The notes beneath the pieces were generated by a model. That model was not told the origin of the DNA, did not search any database, and saw only the letters and a program-made list of their open reading frames with translations. From Myxococcales bacterium (GTDB taxonomy: Bacteria; Myxococcota_A; Polyangia; Polyangiales; Polyangiaceae): a stretch of DNA of 44,572 bases. Positions 16,238-26,804 of this stretch are shown here, one piece after another. Numbering within the stretch: the first letter of the stretch is position 1; every line of letters begins with the position of its first letter. The stretch lies in NCBI GenBank assembly GCA_009692485.1, contig SHZB01000006.1, positions 1 through 44,572 of the forward strand. The letters run 5' to 3'. The position numbers and the translations under genes were made by a program.

Positions 16238-16324
16238 GGAGAGGTGGCCGAGCGGCTGAAGGCACACGCTTGCTAAGCGTGCGTAGGGTAACTCCTACCG
16301 CGGGTTCGAATCCCGCCCTCTCCG
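16238..16324 (+). tRNA. tRNA-Ser (anticodon GCT)
   Basis: The 7-bp acceptor stem GGAGAGG (16238-16244) pairs with CCTCTCC (16317-16323), with G as discriminator base. The anticodon arm CACGCTT-GCT-AAGCGTG gives anticodon GCT, which reads AGC/AGT serine codons. A long variable arm follows, as in class II tRNAs, and the T-loop is GGTTCGAATCC. The 3' CCA is not encoded. mutM begins 3 nt further on. Confidence 0.95.
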
Positions 16325-16327
16325 CGA

Positions 16328-17173
16328 GTGCCCGAGCTGCCCGAGGTCGAGACGGTGCGCCGCGAGCTTGCGCCGTGGCTCACGGGCCGTCGGATCGTGT
16401 CCGCGAGCCGCATCGCCGCGCCCGCCGGGCCGAAATATGCCGGCCTCGAGCGCGCCGCGGGCCAGAGCATCGAGAGCGTCCTGCGACGCGGGAAATTCCT
16501 CCTCATGGCGCTGTCGGGGGGCGATGAGCTGGTCGTGCATCTCGGCATGTCGGGCGTCCTCTCGGCCGAGCCTCCCCGCGATCACCAGCGCGTGCGCCTC
16601 GAGCTTGCAGGCCCGGCGCCGCGGACGCTTTATTTCCGCGATCCGCGTAGATTCGGGCGTTTTCTGCTGGTTCGGCGCGGCGACTACCGCACCTTGCCGA
16701 CGCTGGCGGCGCTCGGCCCCGAGCCCTTCGACGTGAGCTTCACGCCCGAGTCGCTGTACCAAGCCGTGCGTGTGAGCCGTGCACCGCTGAAGGTGCTGCT
16801 CTTGTCGCAGCGGCCGGTGGCGGGCCTCGGCAACATCTATGTCGACGAGGCATTGTGGCGCGCACAGGTGCATCCGCTCACGGCCGGCCGCTCGCTCCGA
16901 CTCGACGCCGCGACGCGCCTCCATCGCGCGATCATCGAGGTCCTTCGTGCCGCGATCGCCGCGGGCGGGACCACCCTCCGTGACTACCGCACCGTGAGCG
17001 GAGCCACCGGCGCGTACCTCACGAAGCTCAGCGTGTACGGGCGGGAGGGCGAGCCGTGCCCGCGGTGCAGCATGGCAATCGTGCGGCTCGTCGTCGGCGC
17101 GCGCAGCACCCACGTATGCCCGCGCTGCCAGCACAAGAGCGGGGCCCGACGCGCAAGCATGCAGGCACGATGA
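16328..17173 (+). CDS. mutM: formamidopyrimidine-DNA glycosylase (Fpg/MutM)
   Basis: A base-excision repair enzyme that removes 8-oxoguanine and formamidopyrimidines and nicks the strand by beta/delta elimination. The 281-residue protein has the invariant N-terminus PELPEVETVRREL (catalytic Pro2 and Glu3), Lys56 in RRGKFLL, the helix-hairpin region GLGNIYVDEALW, and a zinc finger with Cys244/Cys247 and Cys264/Cys267. Because Pro2 must follow the initiator, GTG 16328 is the only possible start. It lies 3 nt after the tRNA-Ser 3' end, so no separate ribosome binding site fits: the message is probably co-transcribed with the tRNA, or leaderless after tRNA 3' processing. Its stop overlaps the ATG of an msrB remnant (ATGA at 17170-17173). 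Confidence 0.95.
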   Translation: MPELPEVETVRRELAPWLTGRRIVSASRIAAPAGPKYAGLERAAGQSIESVLRRGKFLLMALSGGDELVVHLGMSGVLSAEPPRDHQRVRLELAGPAPRTLYFRDPRRFGRFLLVRRGDYRTLPTLAALGPEPFDVSFTPESLYQAVRVSRAPLKVLLLSQRPVAGLGNIYVDEALWRAQVHPLTAGRSLRLDAATRLHRAIIEVLRAAIAAGGTTLRDYRTVSGATGAYLTKLSVYGREGEPCPRCSMAIVRLVVGARSTHVCPRCQHKSGARRASMQAR

Positions 17174-17300
17174 AACCCTGGCCGATCGACAAGACCGACG
17201 CGGAGTGGCGCGCGGCGCTCTCGCCCGAGACTTAACGCATCACGCGCGAGCACGGCACCGAGCGGTGCCTTCACCGGCGTGCTCTGGGATTGCCGCCGCG
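17170..17300 (+). pseudogene. msrB: msrB (peptide methionine sulfoxide reductase B) remnant
   Basis: ATG 17170 overlaps the mutM stop and opens MKPWPIDKTDAEWRAALSPE, the standard MsrB N-terminus. Codon 22 is TAA (17233-17235), where a Tyr codon is expected in SPExYR. Reading on gives RITREHGTER, then one extra base shifts the frame, after which AFTGVLWDCRR continues the MsrB pattern. The zinc-binding and catalytic regions are absent; downstream sequence to 17391 is not recognisable. MsrB reduces methionine-R-sulfoxide, so the pair mutM-msrB would have been an oxidative-damage repair operon. It carries at least a nonsense change, a frameshift and a 3' loss, so it is dead. Confidence 0.8.
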
Positions 17301-17391
17301 TTTCCAAGCTGCAAAGCCGCCGCGCTGAGTGCGGAAAGTGCCGCAAAAACAGGGGCAAACGCGGGTCGCGAAGCCGCGGCTGAAATAAATC

Positions 17392-18063
17392 TCACGCCGG
17401 ATCGTCCGGCAGGTGGCGCACGAACTCGCGCCTCAGCGTGGCGATCGCGGCGCGCACGAGCCTTCGGGCATCGGGCGGTCCCTCGGAGTCGAGATCCCGC
17501 GCGACCTCTGAAAAATCTCTGCCCTCGAGCCACATGCCGAGGGCGAGGGCCTGCTCGGTGGGGAGGTGCGTGCGCGCGAACTCGAGCAGCTGCCGGGCGG
17601 TCTCGGTCGCGGTCACGGGCGGACGGACCCCAACCTCCTCGAGGGCGGGCGAGCGCGCGAACTCGTTCAGCAGCCGCTTGACGCTCGGCTGCTCGTCGTG
17701 CGGGCGCGGGCCTAGCTCGCGGCGGACATGATCGCGCGCGGTGTTGGTGACCACGATGCGCAGCCAATCGCCGAAGTCCTTGTCGCCGTTCTGTGTGCGC
17801 CACGTCGGATAGAGCCGCACGCCGCCGCCGCGCGGGCGCGAGAGCTTGCCGATCACCGCGGCCGCGACGCTGTGCACATGGTCCTCGGAGAGCCGCATCG
17901 CACCGAGCGAACGGCACTGCCGCACGATGCGTAGAAGCGGAGGCCAAAGCAGCTCTACCAGCTCGCGCGTCGCCGATTCTTCGCCACCCGCACACTGGCG
18001 AGCGAGCGCGTCGCAGCGCTTCACATCGAGCGGAAGTTTGGCGTTTTGGAGCTTTGTCACCAT
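17392..18063 (-). CDS. sigma-70 family (ECF-like) RNA polymerase sigma factor
   Basis: A 223-residue protein with a region 2-like part (RLSEDHVHSVAAAVIGKL ... DFGDWLRIVVTNTARDHVRR) and a region 4-like helix-turn-helix part (LPTEQALALGMWLEGRDFSE, then RRLVRAAIATLRREF). It would direct RNA polymerase to a special promoter set. It starts at ATG 18063, 4 nt after the stop of the TPR/PEGA-like gene, and is the last gene of a kinase - TPR/PEGA - sigma operon. No anti-sigma gene is recognised beside it, so the upstream kinase may regulate it by phosphorylation; this is an inference. The sequence is divergent from classical ECF factors, so group assignment is not attempted. Confidence 0.72.
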   Translation of the reverse strand: MVTKLQNAKLPLDVKRCDALARQCAGGEESATRELVELLWPPLLRIVRQCRSLGAMRLSEDHVHSVAAAVIGKLSRPRGGGVRLYPTWRTQNGDKDFGDWLRIVVTNTARDHVRRELGPRPHDEQPSVKRLLNEFARSPALEEVGVRPPVTATETARQLLEFARTHLPTEQALALGMWLEGRDFSEVARDLDSEGPPDARRLVRAAIATLRREFVRHLPDDPA

Positions 18064-18067
18064 GAAG

Positions 18068-19192
18068 CTACCAAGCTCCTCGAAGTGCCGCCCCGCCGGG
18101 CGACAGCGCCACCGCGGCCCGTGCGTCTCGGCTCGGCTTCACGAGCAACAGCACGACGCCCGTTCCGAGCGCGGCGGCACCAATTCCGAGCGCGACGAAG
18201 GCGGCCGTCTGGGTGCTCGTCGCAGCAGCATGCCGCGTCACTTGCTCCGAGTTCGCGCAACTCAGATCTTCGCTGCACGCGGTCAACTTGGCCACGTTTC
18301 CGACCGTGACGATCCCGAGCAAGCCCGCCGCACCGAGGCCGAGCCCACCCAAGGTCGAGAGCGCGACGCCGCCCACGCGCCGCGATGTCCACGGGGCCGG
18401 CGGCGATTCGGCGATCACCACGGCGGGGGCGAGTCCCGCGGCACCGACACGAGGCACGGCACCAGGCACATCAGCAAGCGGCGAATCAGGCACCGAACCA
18501 AGCGCCGAACCAAGCGCCGAACCAGCGCGATCGGTGGTCGAAACGCCAGCCTTGGGAGCGGCAGCATCGGGAGCGCCCGCGGGACTCGGCAGGAGCTTCA
18601 CCAACACTTCGCTCGTCTTGCCTTCTTCGGCGTTCAGCCTCACCTCGAGTCGCTGGTAGCCGGGCGCTTCCGCGATGAGCGCGTGCTCTCCGACGTCGAT
18701 CCAAAGTGGCTCGTCGAGCGATCCAACGAGCTGGCCATCGCATCGTACTTCGAGACCTGGCGGGCGCCCGCTGAGGGCCAGCACAATCTTCGGGATCCGC
18801 GGCTCTAACTGCGCGAGCTTCTGGTTGGCGAGATCCTCCAGTTTTTGCCGCCTCTCTTCGCCGACCGTCAGCTCGGGGTTCAGCTTGAGCGCTTGACGGT
18901 ACGCATACCAAGCTTGGGCGAGCTTGCCGCTGCGCTCGAGACACCGGCCCAGCTGGATCTGCGTGCTGGCGGCAGGGTCGAGCTTCATGCTCGCCGCGAA
19001 CCGCTCGCACGCTGCGGACCAGTCGCCCGCGGCGCTCAGAACGATGGCGCGGTCGTAGAGAGCTTCCGCCTGAACAGCGTCATTCGGCTTGGAATCGGGC
19101 GTGGATTGCGCCGCCGCGACTCCGGCCGCGAGCGTGGCCAGGGCTGCGAGCCCGAGCACGACGACGGCTTTCGGTATGCTCATCTCGCTCAT
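18068..19192 (-). CDS. TPR/PEGA-like membrane or periplasmic protein
   Basis: A 374-residue protein starting at ATG 19192, which overlaps the kinase stop as ATGA. It has a signal peptide (VVLGLAALATLAAGVAAAQS), a TPR-like helical region (ALYDRAIVLSAAGDWSAACE, QIQLGRCLERSGKLAQAWYA, about residues 45-125), a PEGA-like beta domain (WIDVGEHALIAEAPGYQ, about 140-200), a Pro/Ala linker and two hydrophobic segments (ALSTLGGLGLGAAGLLG and FVALGIGAAALGTGVVLLLV). Proteins of this design are common in myxobacteria next to Ser/Thr kinases; their function is unknown. The open frame continues upstream to 19600, but only antisense-free shadow of the kinase repeats. The gene at 42344 has the same general plan beside another kinase. 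Confidence 0.75.
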   Translation of the reverse strand: MSEMSIPKAVVVLGLAALATLAAGVAAAQSTPDSKPNDAVQAEALYDRAIVLSAAGDWSAACERFAASMKLDPAASTQIQLGRCLERSGKLAQAWYAYRQALKLNPELTVGEERRQKLEDLANQKLAQLEPRIPKIVLALSGRPPGLEVRCDGQLVGSLDEPLWIDVGEHALIAEAPGYQRLEVRLNAEEGKTSEVLVKLLPSPAGAPDAAAPKAGVSTTDRAGSALGSALGSVPDSPLADVPGAVPRVGAAGLAPAVVIAESPPAPWTSRRVGGVALSTLGGLGLGAAGLLGIVTVGNVAKLTACSEDLSCANSEQVTRHAAATSTQTAAFVALGIGAAALGTGVVLLLVKPSRDARAAVALSPGGAALRGAW

Positions 19193-20691
19193 CGAATTTG
19201 CAGCACGTCGTCCGTCGTGGGGAGCTTCGCCGCAGCCGACGGAACCGCCTTCGCTGTCGCCGCACCGGCCGCCTTCGCTGTCGCCGCACCGGCCGCCTTC
19301 GTTGTCGCCGCACCGGCCGCCTTCGTTGTCGCCGCACCGGCCGCCTTCGCTGTCGGCGAGGACGCTGCCCCGCGGACTCCCTCCGCGGCAGCGAACGTCT
19401 GCTGCGTGCCGATCGCGTGCGCGGACGCAGACGTGGCGGATTCGGGCGACGCAGACGTGACGGACTCGGGCGCGCCGACACCGCTCGCTACAAGCACGGC
19501 GCTGTCCTGCCAGCCCTTCGCGAACATCAGCAGCGCCACGCCCACCACCGCGACCCCGACCCCGAGGGCGGCCCTTGCGATCGTGCGAGACGTACGCCAC
19601 TTCGGACGTGTCGGCGCGTGATGGAGCACCGCACCTACCGTGTCGACGGGCGCGTACGCTGCCGCTGCAGCAGGCTCGGCGGGCACGTCGGACCGAGGCA
19701 GCTCCGCGGCAGTGACGCCGGAACGCGCCGAGGCTCGGGCAGCAGGCACTCGCTCTCTGGGTGAGCAGCCGCCGCTCGCAGGCAGCATGACCCCCAACGC
19801 CGCCGCGAGCTCCTCGACCAGCTCGCCCGCGCTCCCGAAGCGATCGCTCGGCTCAACGGCCGTGCCAAGCTGAAACCACGCATCAAAGGCGGCTGGAAGC
19901 TCGACTCCACGAGAAGCCGCCCGGGCGCACGCCGAGCCGCCGACCCGAGGCGCCATGATCTTCAGGAGCAGCGGGTAAACGCCTTTGCCGGCCTCGGCCT
20001 CATCGTCATGAAAGGCGCGCCCGGTGAGCAGCGCGTACGCAATGTGAGCGAGCGTGTACAGGTCGGCGGCGGGCCCGATCGTGCCGTCACCCGAGATCTG
20101 CTCCGGAGCCATGTAAAGCGGCGTTCCCAGCGCGCGGGTGGTCCTCGCCAAGGTGCTCTCGGCGACGACCTTGGCGATCCCAAAATCGAGAATTTTGAGG
20201 CGCGGCGTGCCGTCGTCCGAGTGCGAGACGAACAGATTTTCCGGCTTGAGATCGCGATGAACGATGTTCGCCGCGTGGGTCCGATCGAGCGCGAGCGCCG
20301 CCTGGAAAAGCAATGTCGCCACCTCGCTCGCGGGCAGGCGCCCTCGGTCTCGGAGGATCCCTCCGAGGTCGTCGCCCTCGAGCAGCTCCATCACGATGAA
20401 CGGCGTGCTCGTGCGCTCGTCCACGCCGGCGTCGATCACATCGACGAGGTGGTCACTCCGCACGTCGCCGGTGATCGTCGCCTCCAGCTTGAAGCGCGCG
20501 CGCAGCTCGGGATCCGCCACGAGCGACGGCAGCATGGTCTTGAGCGCCCGCCGCCTCCGGGTGTCGAGCTGGATGACCTCGTACACGGCACCCATGCCGC
20601 CCGCGCTGATGGGGCGCACGACTTGGTACCTGTCATGGAAGACCGACCCCGCCGCAAGCTTGCCTACGGCTTCCTGACCCGACCCATCCAT
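19189..20691 (-). CDS. eukaryotic-type Ser/Thr protein kinase, membrane-anchored
   Basis: A 500-residue Hanks-type kinase. The ATP loop is ISAGGMGAVYEV, with Lys51 in RRALKTML; the catalytic loop is VHRDLKPENLF (Asp147); DFG is at 169-171 followed by the GTPLYMAPEQISG activation-segment end. A transmembrane helix (AALGVGVAVVGVALLMF, about 385-400) is followed by a C-terminal Ala/Thr/Lys tail built of 8-residue repeats (KAAGAATT). ATG 20691 with GGAGGG 8 nt upstream decides the start; the longer frame to 20832 lacks kinase homology. It is the first gene of an operon with the TPR/PEGA-like gene (4-nt overlap) and the sigma factor, suggesting a phospho-signalling module acting on transcription. 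Confidence 0.92.
   Translation of the reverse strand: MDGSGQEAVGKLAAGSVFHDRYQVVRPISAGGMGAVYEVIQLDTRRRRALKTMLPSLVADPELRARFKLEATITGDVRSDHLVDVIDAGVDERTSTPFIVMELLEGDDLGGILRDRGRLPASEVATLLFQAALALDRTHAANIVHRDLKPENLFVSHSDDGTPRLKILDFGIAKVVAESTLARTTRALGTPLYMAPEQISGDGTIGPAADLYTLAHIAYALLTGRAFHDDEAEAGKGVYPLLLKIMAPRVGGSACARAASRGVELPAAFDAWFQLGTAVEPSDRFGSAGELVEELAAALGVMLPASGGCSPRERVPAARASARSGVTAAELPRSDVPAEPAAAAAYAPVDTVGAVLHHAPTRPKWRTSRTIARAALGVGVAVVGVALLMFAKGWQDSAVLVASGVGAPESVTSASPESATSASAHAIGTQQTFAAAEGVRGAASSPTAKAAGAATTKAAGAATTKAAGAATAKAAGAATAKAVPSAAAKLPTTDDVLQIR
19247..19342. repeat. 24-bp in-frame tandem repeat, four copies, in the kinase tail
   Basis: Four 24-bp units (starting GCCTTCGCTGTCGCCGCACC on the plus strand) at 19247, 19271, 19295 and 19319, plus a partial fifth, encode the KAAGAATT-like tail of the kinase. 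Multiples of three keep the frame, so copy number can change without loss of the kinase. Confidence 0.9.
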
Positions 20692-20992
20692 CCGCCCGCC
20701 CTCCTGGCGCAAGTCCGTCGCATGTGCCGCCAGAATCGCCGAACGCCGCTCACTGGTCAACGGCCGGCAGCTTGGCCAATGCACAAACGTGCCACGCTGA
20801 AAATTTATTTCCCGCCCCGCGTGACCGATCACCGCTGGCGCTCGTTTGTGTCGGCGCCGAAAGCTCGCCCTGCCGCGACTCTCTCTCTGGCGCGCCCCGA
20901 AAAACTATTTTTCGCTGCGCGTGACCAGTCGCCCTGCGCGCTCGTTTCTTGGGGGGAGGGCACGGCTCCGCTGGCCGCACGCTCGTGTCCGC
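20692..20992. repeat. intergenic region with a 60-bp imperfect repeat 100 bp apart
   Basis: This 301-bp spacer between the kinase start and the metH stop has no gene I can support. Bases 20797-20856 and 20897-20956 are imperfect copies exactly 100 bp apart (shared features CTGAAAA/CCGAAAA, CGCGTGACC and GCGCTCGTTT). The second contains a perfect palindrome CGAAAAA-CTA-TTTTTCG at 20898-20914, which could be part of the metH transcription end on the minus strand or the kinase promoter region. It is not a canonical GC-rich terminator. Confidence 0.6.
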
Positions 20993-24817
<3,825 letters not shown>

Positions 24818-24949
24818 GGGATGACGCGCGCGTGCAGGTTGCGCTCGGGCCCGGGCCTACGGCGCACCGTCACGCCTGTCAATGCGCGCTCGTGCGACGG
24901 TTCGAACGGGGCGTGTGCGGCTACCCGGCGCCGTGATGAATCGCGGCCG

Positions 24950-25331
24950 TCAGTGCCGGCGGCCGGGCGGCTTGGGCGGCGCGGCCTTGGCGCGCTTGAC
25001 GGCACGGAGCACGTCTTCGAGAGTCGGGACGCAGGCGGGCAGGTCGCGGCGCACGATGGCCTCGACCGCGCCGTGCGGCTCGAAATCGGCGGCGACGGCC
25101 ACGATCCTTCTTCGTCTCCTCGACGCTGCGCACCAGGAAGTCGGCGTCGTCGGTCATCCGCGGCCGCAGGTACACGTTGCGCGCGAACGCCCCGCACACG
25201 ACGAGCCGCACGCCGGCGCGATCGGCGGCACGCAAGATGGCGTGAAACGCCTTGGTGAGCCCCGGCGACCGAACCGCCATCGGGTTGTCATCGCACATCG
25301 CCAGGGCGTAATCGAGCGCGCTCAGGCCCAT
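24950..25331 (-). pseudogene. nucleotidyltransferase-like gene, frameshifted and shortened
   Basis: From ATG 25331 the minus strand encodes GLTKAFHAILRAADRAGVRL, VVCGAFARNVYLRPRMTDDA and DFLVRSVEETKK, which resembles the Gx..R.T.DxDxLV core of small nucleotidyltransferases (AbiEii/MNT-like). Coding then jumps frame near 25105: a one-base shift reads IVAVAADFEPHGAVEAIV, RRDLPACVPTLEDVLRAVKR and ends at TGA 24950-24952. The part that would normally hold the third catalytic acidic residue is absent, so an internal deletion probably accompanies the frameshift. If the single base were a sequencing error, the product would still be short (about 125 residues) and probably inactive. It may be a decayed antitoxin/toxin-type or resistance gene. 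Confidence 0.6.
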
Positions 25332-25444
25332 CCACCGAGGATAGCGCCAAGCTGACCGAGGCGCGCTGGCCCTGGGCGCCGAGGCCAGTGCAATTCGCCA
25401 TAAGGCTTGCGCGCGACGTGGCGGTCGTGATGTTTGTCGCTGCT

Positions 25445-26752
25445 ATGCGAAAGAAGATCGGCACGGCGATGCGGGCGGAGACTTGGCTGGTCCTGGCGAT
25501 GGCGGCGATTTTTCCCGCGGCGATGGCGGGGGCGTGCGGCTCGACCGAAGACGGCAACGCGAGCGGCACGGCGAGCAGCTTGAACGGGAGCGGCGCGGAC
25601 AGCAGCACCGGCGGCATCGAGTTCACTACCGGGACGAGCACGGGTGGCAGCACGGGAGGAGGGCCGCCGGCCTGCGCGCAGCAAGAGGTCGAGGCCTCGC
25701 TCAAAATAGCGCCGGTCGACATCATCTTCGTCATCGACAACTCGGGCAGCATGACCGAGTCGATCAAGAGCGTGCAGGACAACATCAACGCGAGCTTCGC
25801 CCAGATCATCGGCGCGAGCGGCATCGACTACCGCGTCATTTTGGTGGCGCGCCATGGCAAGTTCGACTCCGGCCAATCGGTGTGCATCGAGGCGCCCTTG
25901 TCCGGTATTCCGAAGGGCGGTTGCGCCGCGCCGCCGCCAAAGCCGGTGAACACCGCGACGTTCTTCCACTACAGCGTCGAGATCAGCAGCCATAACTCGT
26001 GGTGCCAGGTGCTGCGCACCTTCACGCTCGCCGACGAGTTCAACTTGGCGCCGATGGGCTGGCAAGAGTGGGTCCGGCCCGAGGCGGTGAAGCTCTTCGT
26101 CGAGATCACCGACGATCAAGTCAACTGCAACCTGCCGGGGCTCGACCTCGACGACAAAGACGACGATCTCGTGGCCGCGGTGGCGGAGGCGGACGAGTTC
26201 GACGCGGCGCTCTTGGCGCTGTCGCCCGAGCAGTTCGGCACCGCGATGAAGCGCAATTACCGGTGGCACAGCATCGTCGCGATGGCGAACAAGGACGTGA
26301 ACAATCCGGCGCTTGCGTGGCTGCCGAGCGATCCGATGACGACGACCATGTGCGGCGCAAATCCCGCGCCGGGCGTCGGGTATCAAGCGCTGAGCATCAA
26401 GACCAATGGGCTGCGTTTCCCGCTTTGCGCGACCGACTATTACAAGTCCATTTTCGAGGAGCTGGCCAAGGGTGTCATCTCGGGCCAGGCGCTCGAGTGC
26501 AGCTTCACGATCCCCGACCCGCCCGCGGGCCAGGAGATCGATCCCGAGACGATCATCGTGAGCTACACGCCCGGCGATGGCGGCACAGCGATCGAGTTTC
26601 AACAAGTGGCGAGCGTGGCCGACTGCGCGCCCGAGAAGTTCTACATCGACAAAGAGCAGATCGTCCTTTGCACGGAGACCTGCGACGTCGTGAGCCTCGA
26701 TGCGATGGGCAAGATCAAGGTGCTCTTCGGCTGCATCGGCGTCCGATCGTAG
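25445..26752 (+). CDS. von Willebrand factor A (vWA) domain lipoprotein
   Basis: A secreted protein of about 435 residues with a signal peptide (WLVLAMAAIFPAAMAGACGS) whose cysteine is probably lipidated. A Gly/Ser/Thr linker and a vWA domain follow, opening VDIIFVIDNSGSMTESIKSV; DNSGSM is the metal-ion (MIDAS) motif. The domain carries inserts rich in Cys, and the C-terminus has FTIPDPPAGQEIDPETI. Such lipoproteins are frequent on myxobacterial outer membranes and probably bind protein partners; none can be named here. In-frame starts exist at 25388, 25445 and 25469. I use ATG 25445; ATG 25469 is also compatible with the signal peptide. It converges on the sulfatase-fold gene across a 22-bp duplication. 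Confidence 0.85.
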   Translation: MRKKIGTAMRAETWLVLAMAAIFPAAMAGACGSTEDGNASGTASSLNGSGADSSTGGIEFTTGTSTGGSTGGGPPACAQQEVEASLKIAPVDIIFVIDNSGSMTESIKSVQDNINASFAQIIGASGIDYRVILVARHGKFDSGQSVCIEAPLSGIPKGGCAAPPPKPVNTATFFHYSVEISSHNSWCQVLRTFTLADEFNLAPMGWQEWVRPEAVKLFVEITDDQVNCNLPGLDLDDKDDDLVAAVAEADEFDAALLALSPEQFGTAMKRNYRWHSIVAMANKDVNNPALAWLPSDPMTTTMCGANPAPGVGYQALSIKTNGLRFPLCATDYYKSIFEELAKGVISGQALECSFTIPDPPAGQEIDPETIIVSYTPGDGGTAIEFQQVASVADCAPEKFYIDKEQIVLCTETCDVVSLDAMGKIKVLFGCIGVRS

Positions 26753-26760
26753 CGGCGCGA

Positions 26761-26804
26761 GGGCACACGCGCGCAGTCGCTAGGGCTTACGCGCGCAGAC
26801 GCTA
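26761..26804. repeat. 22-bp tandem duplication spanning a stop codon
   Basis: Two 22-bp units (26761-26782 and 26783-26804), both GGGC..ACGCGCGCAG.CGCTA, fill the spacer between two convergent genes. The final CTA of the second copy is the TAG stop of the minus-strand sulfatase-fold gene, and the first copy repeats it. Confidence 0.88.

Noticed and set aside
24818-24949. Cobalamin or SAM riboswitch before metH
   Set aside because: No recognisable B12 box or SAM/SAH aptamer core was seen in the leader.
25322-26605. 427-codon open frame on the minus strand
   Set aside because: Antisense to the vWA lipoprotein gene, whose DNSGSM motif and signal peptide mark the real frame.
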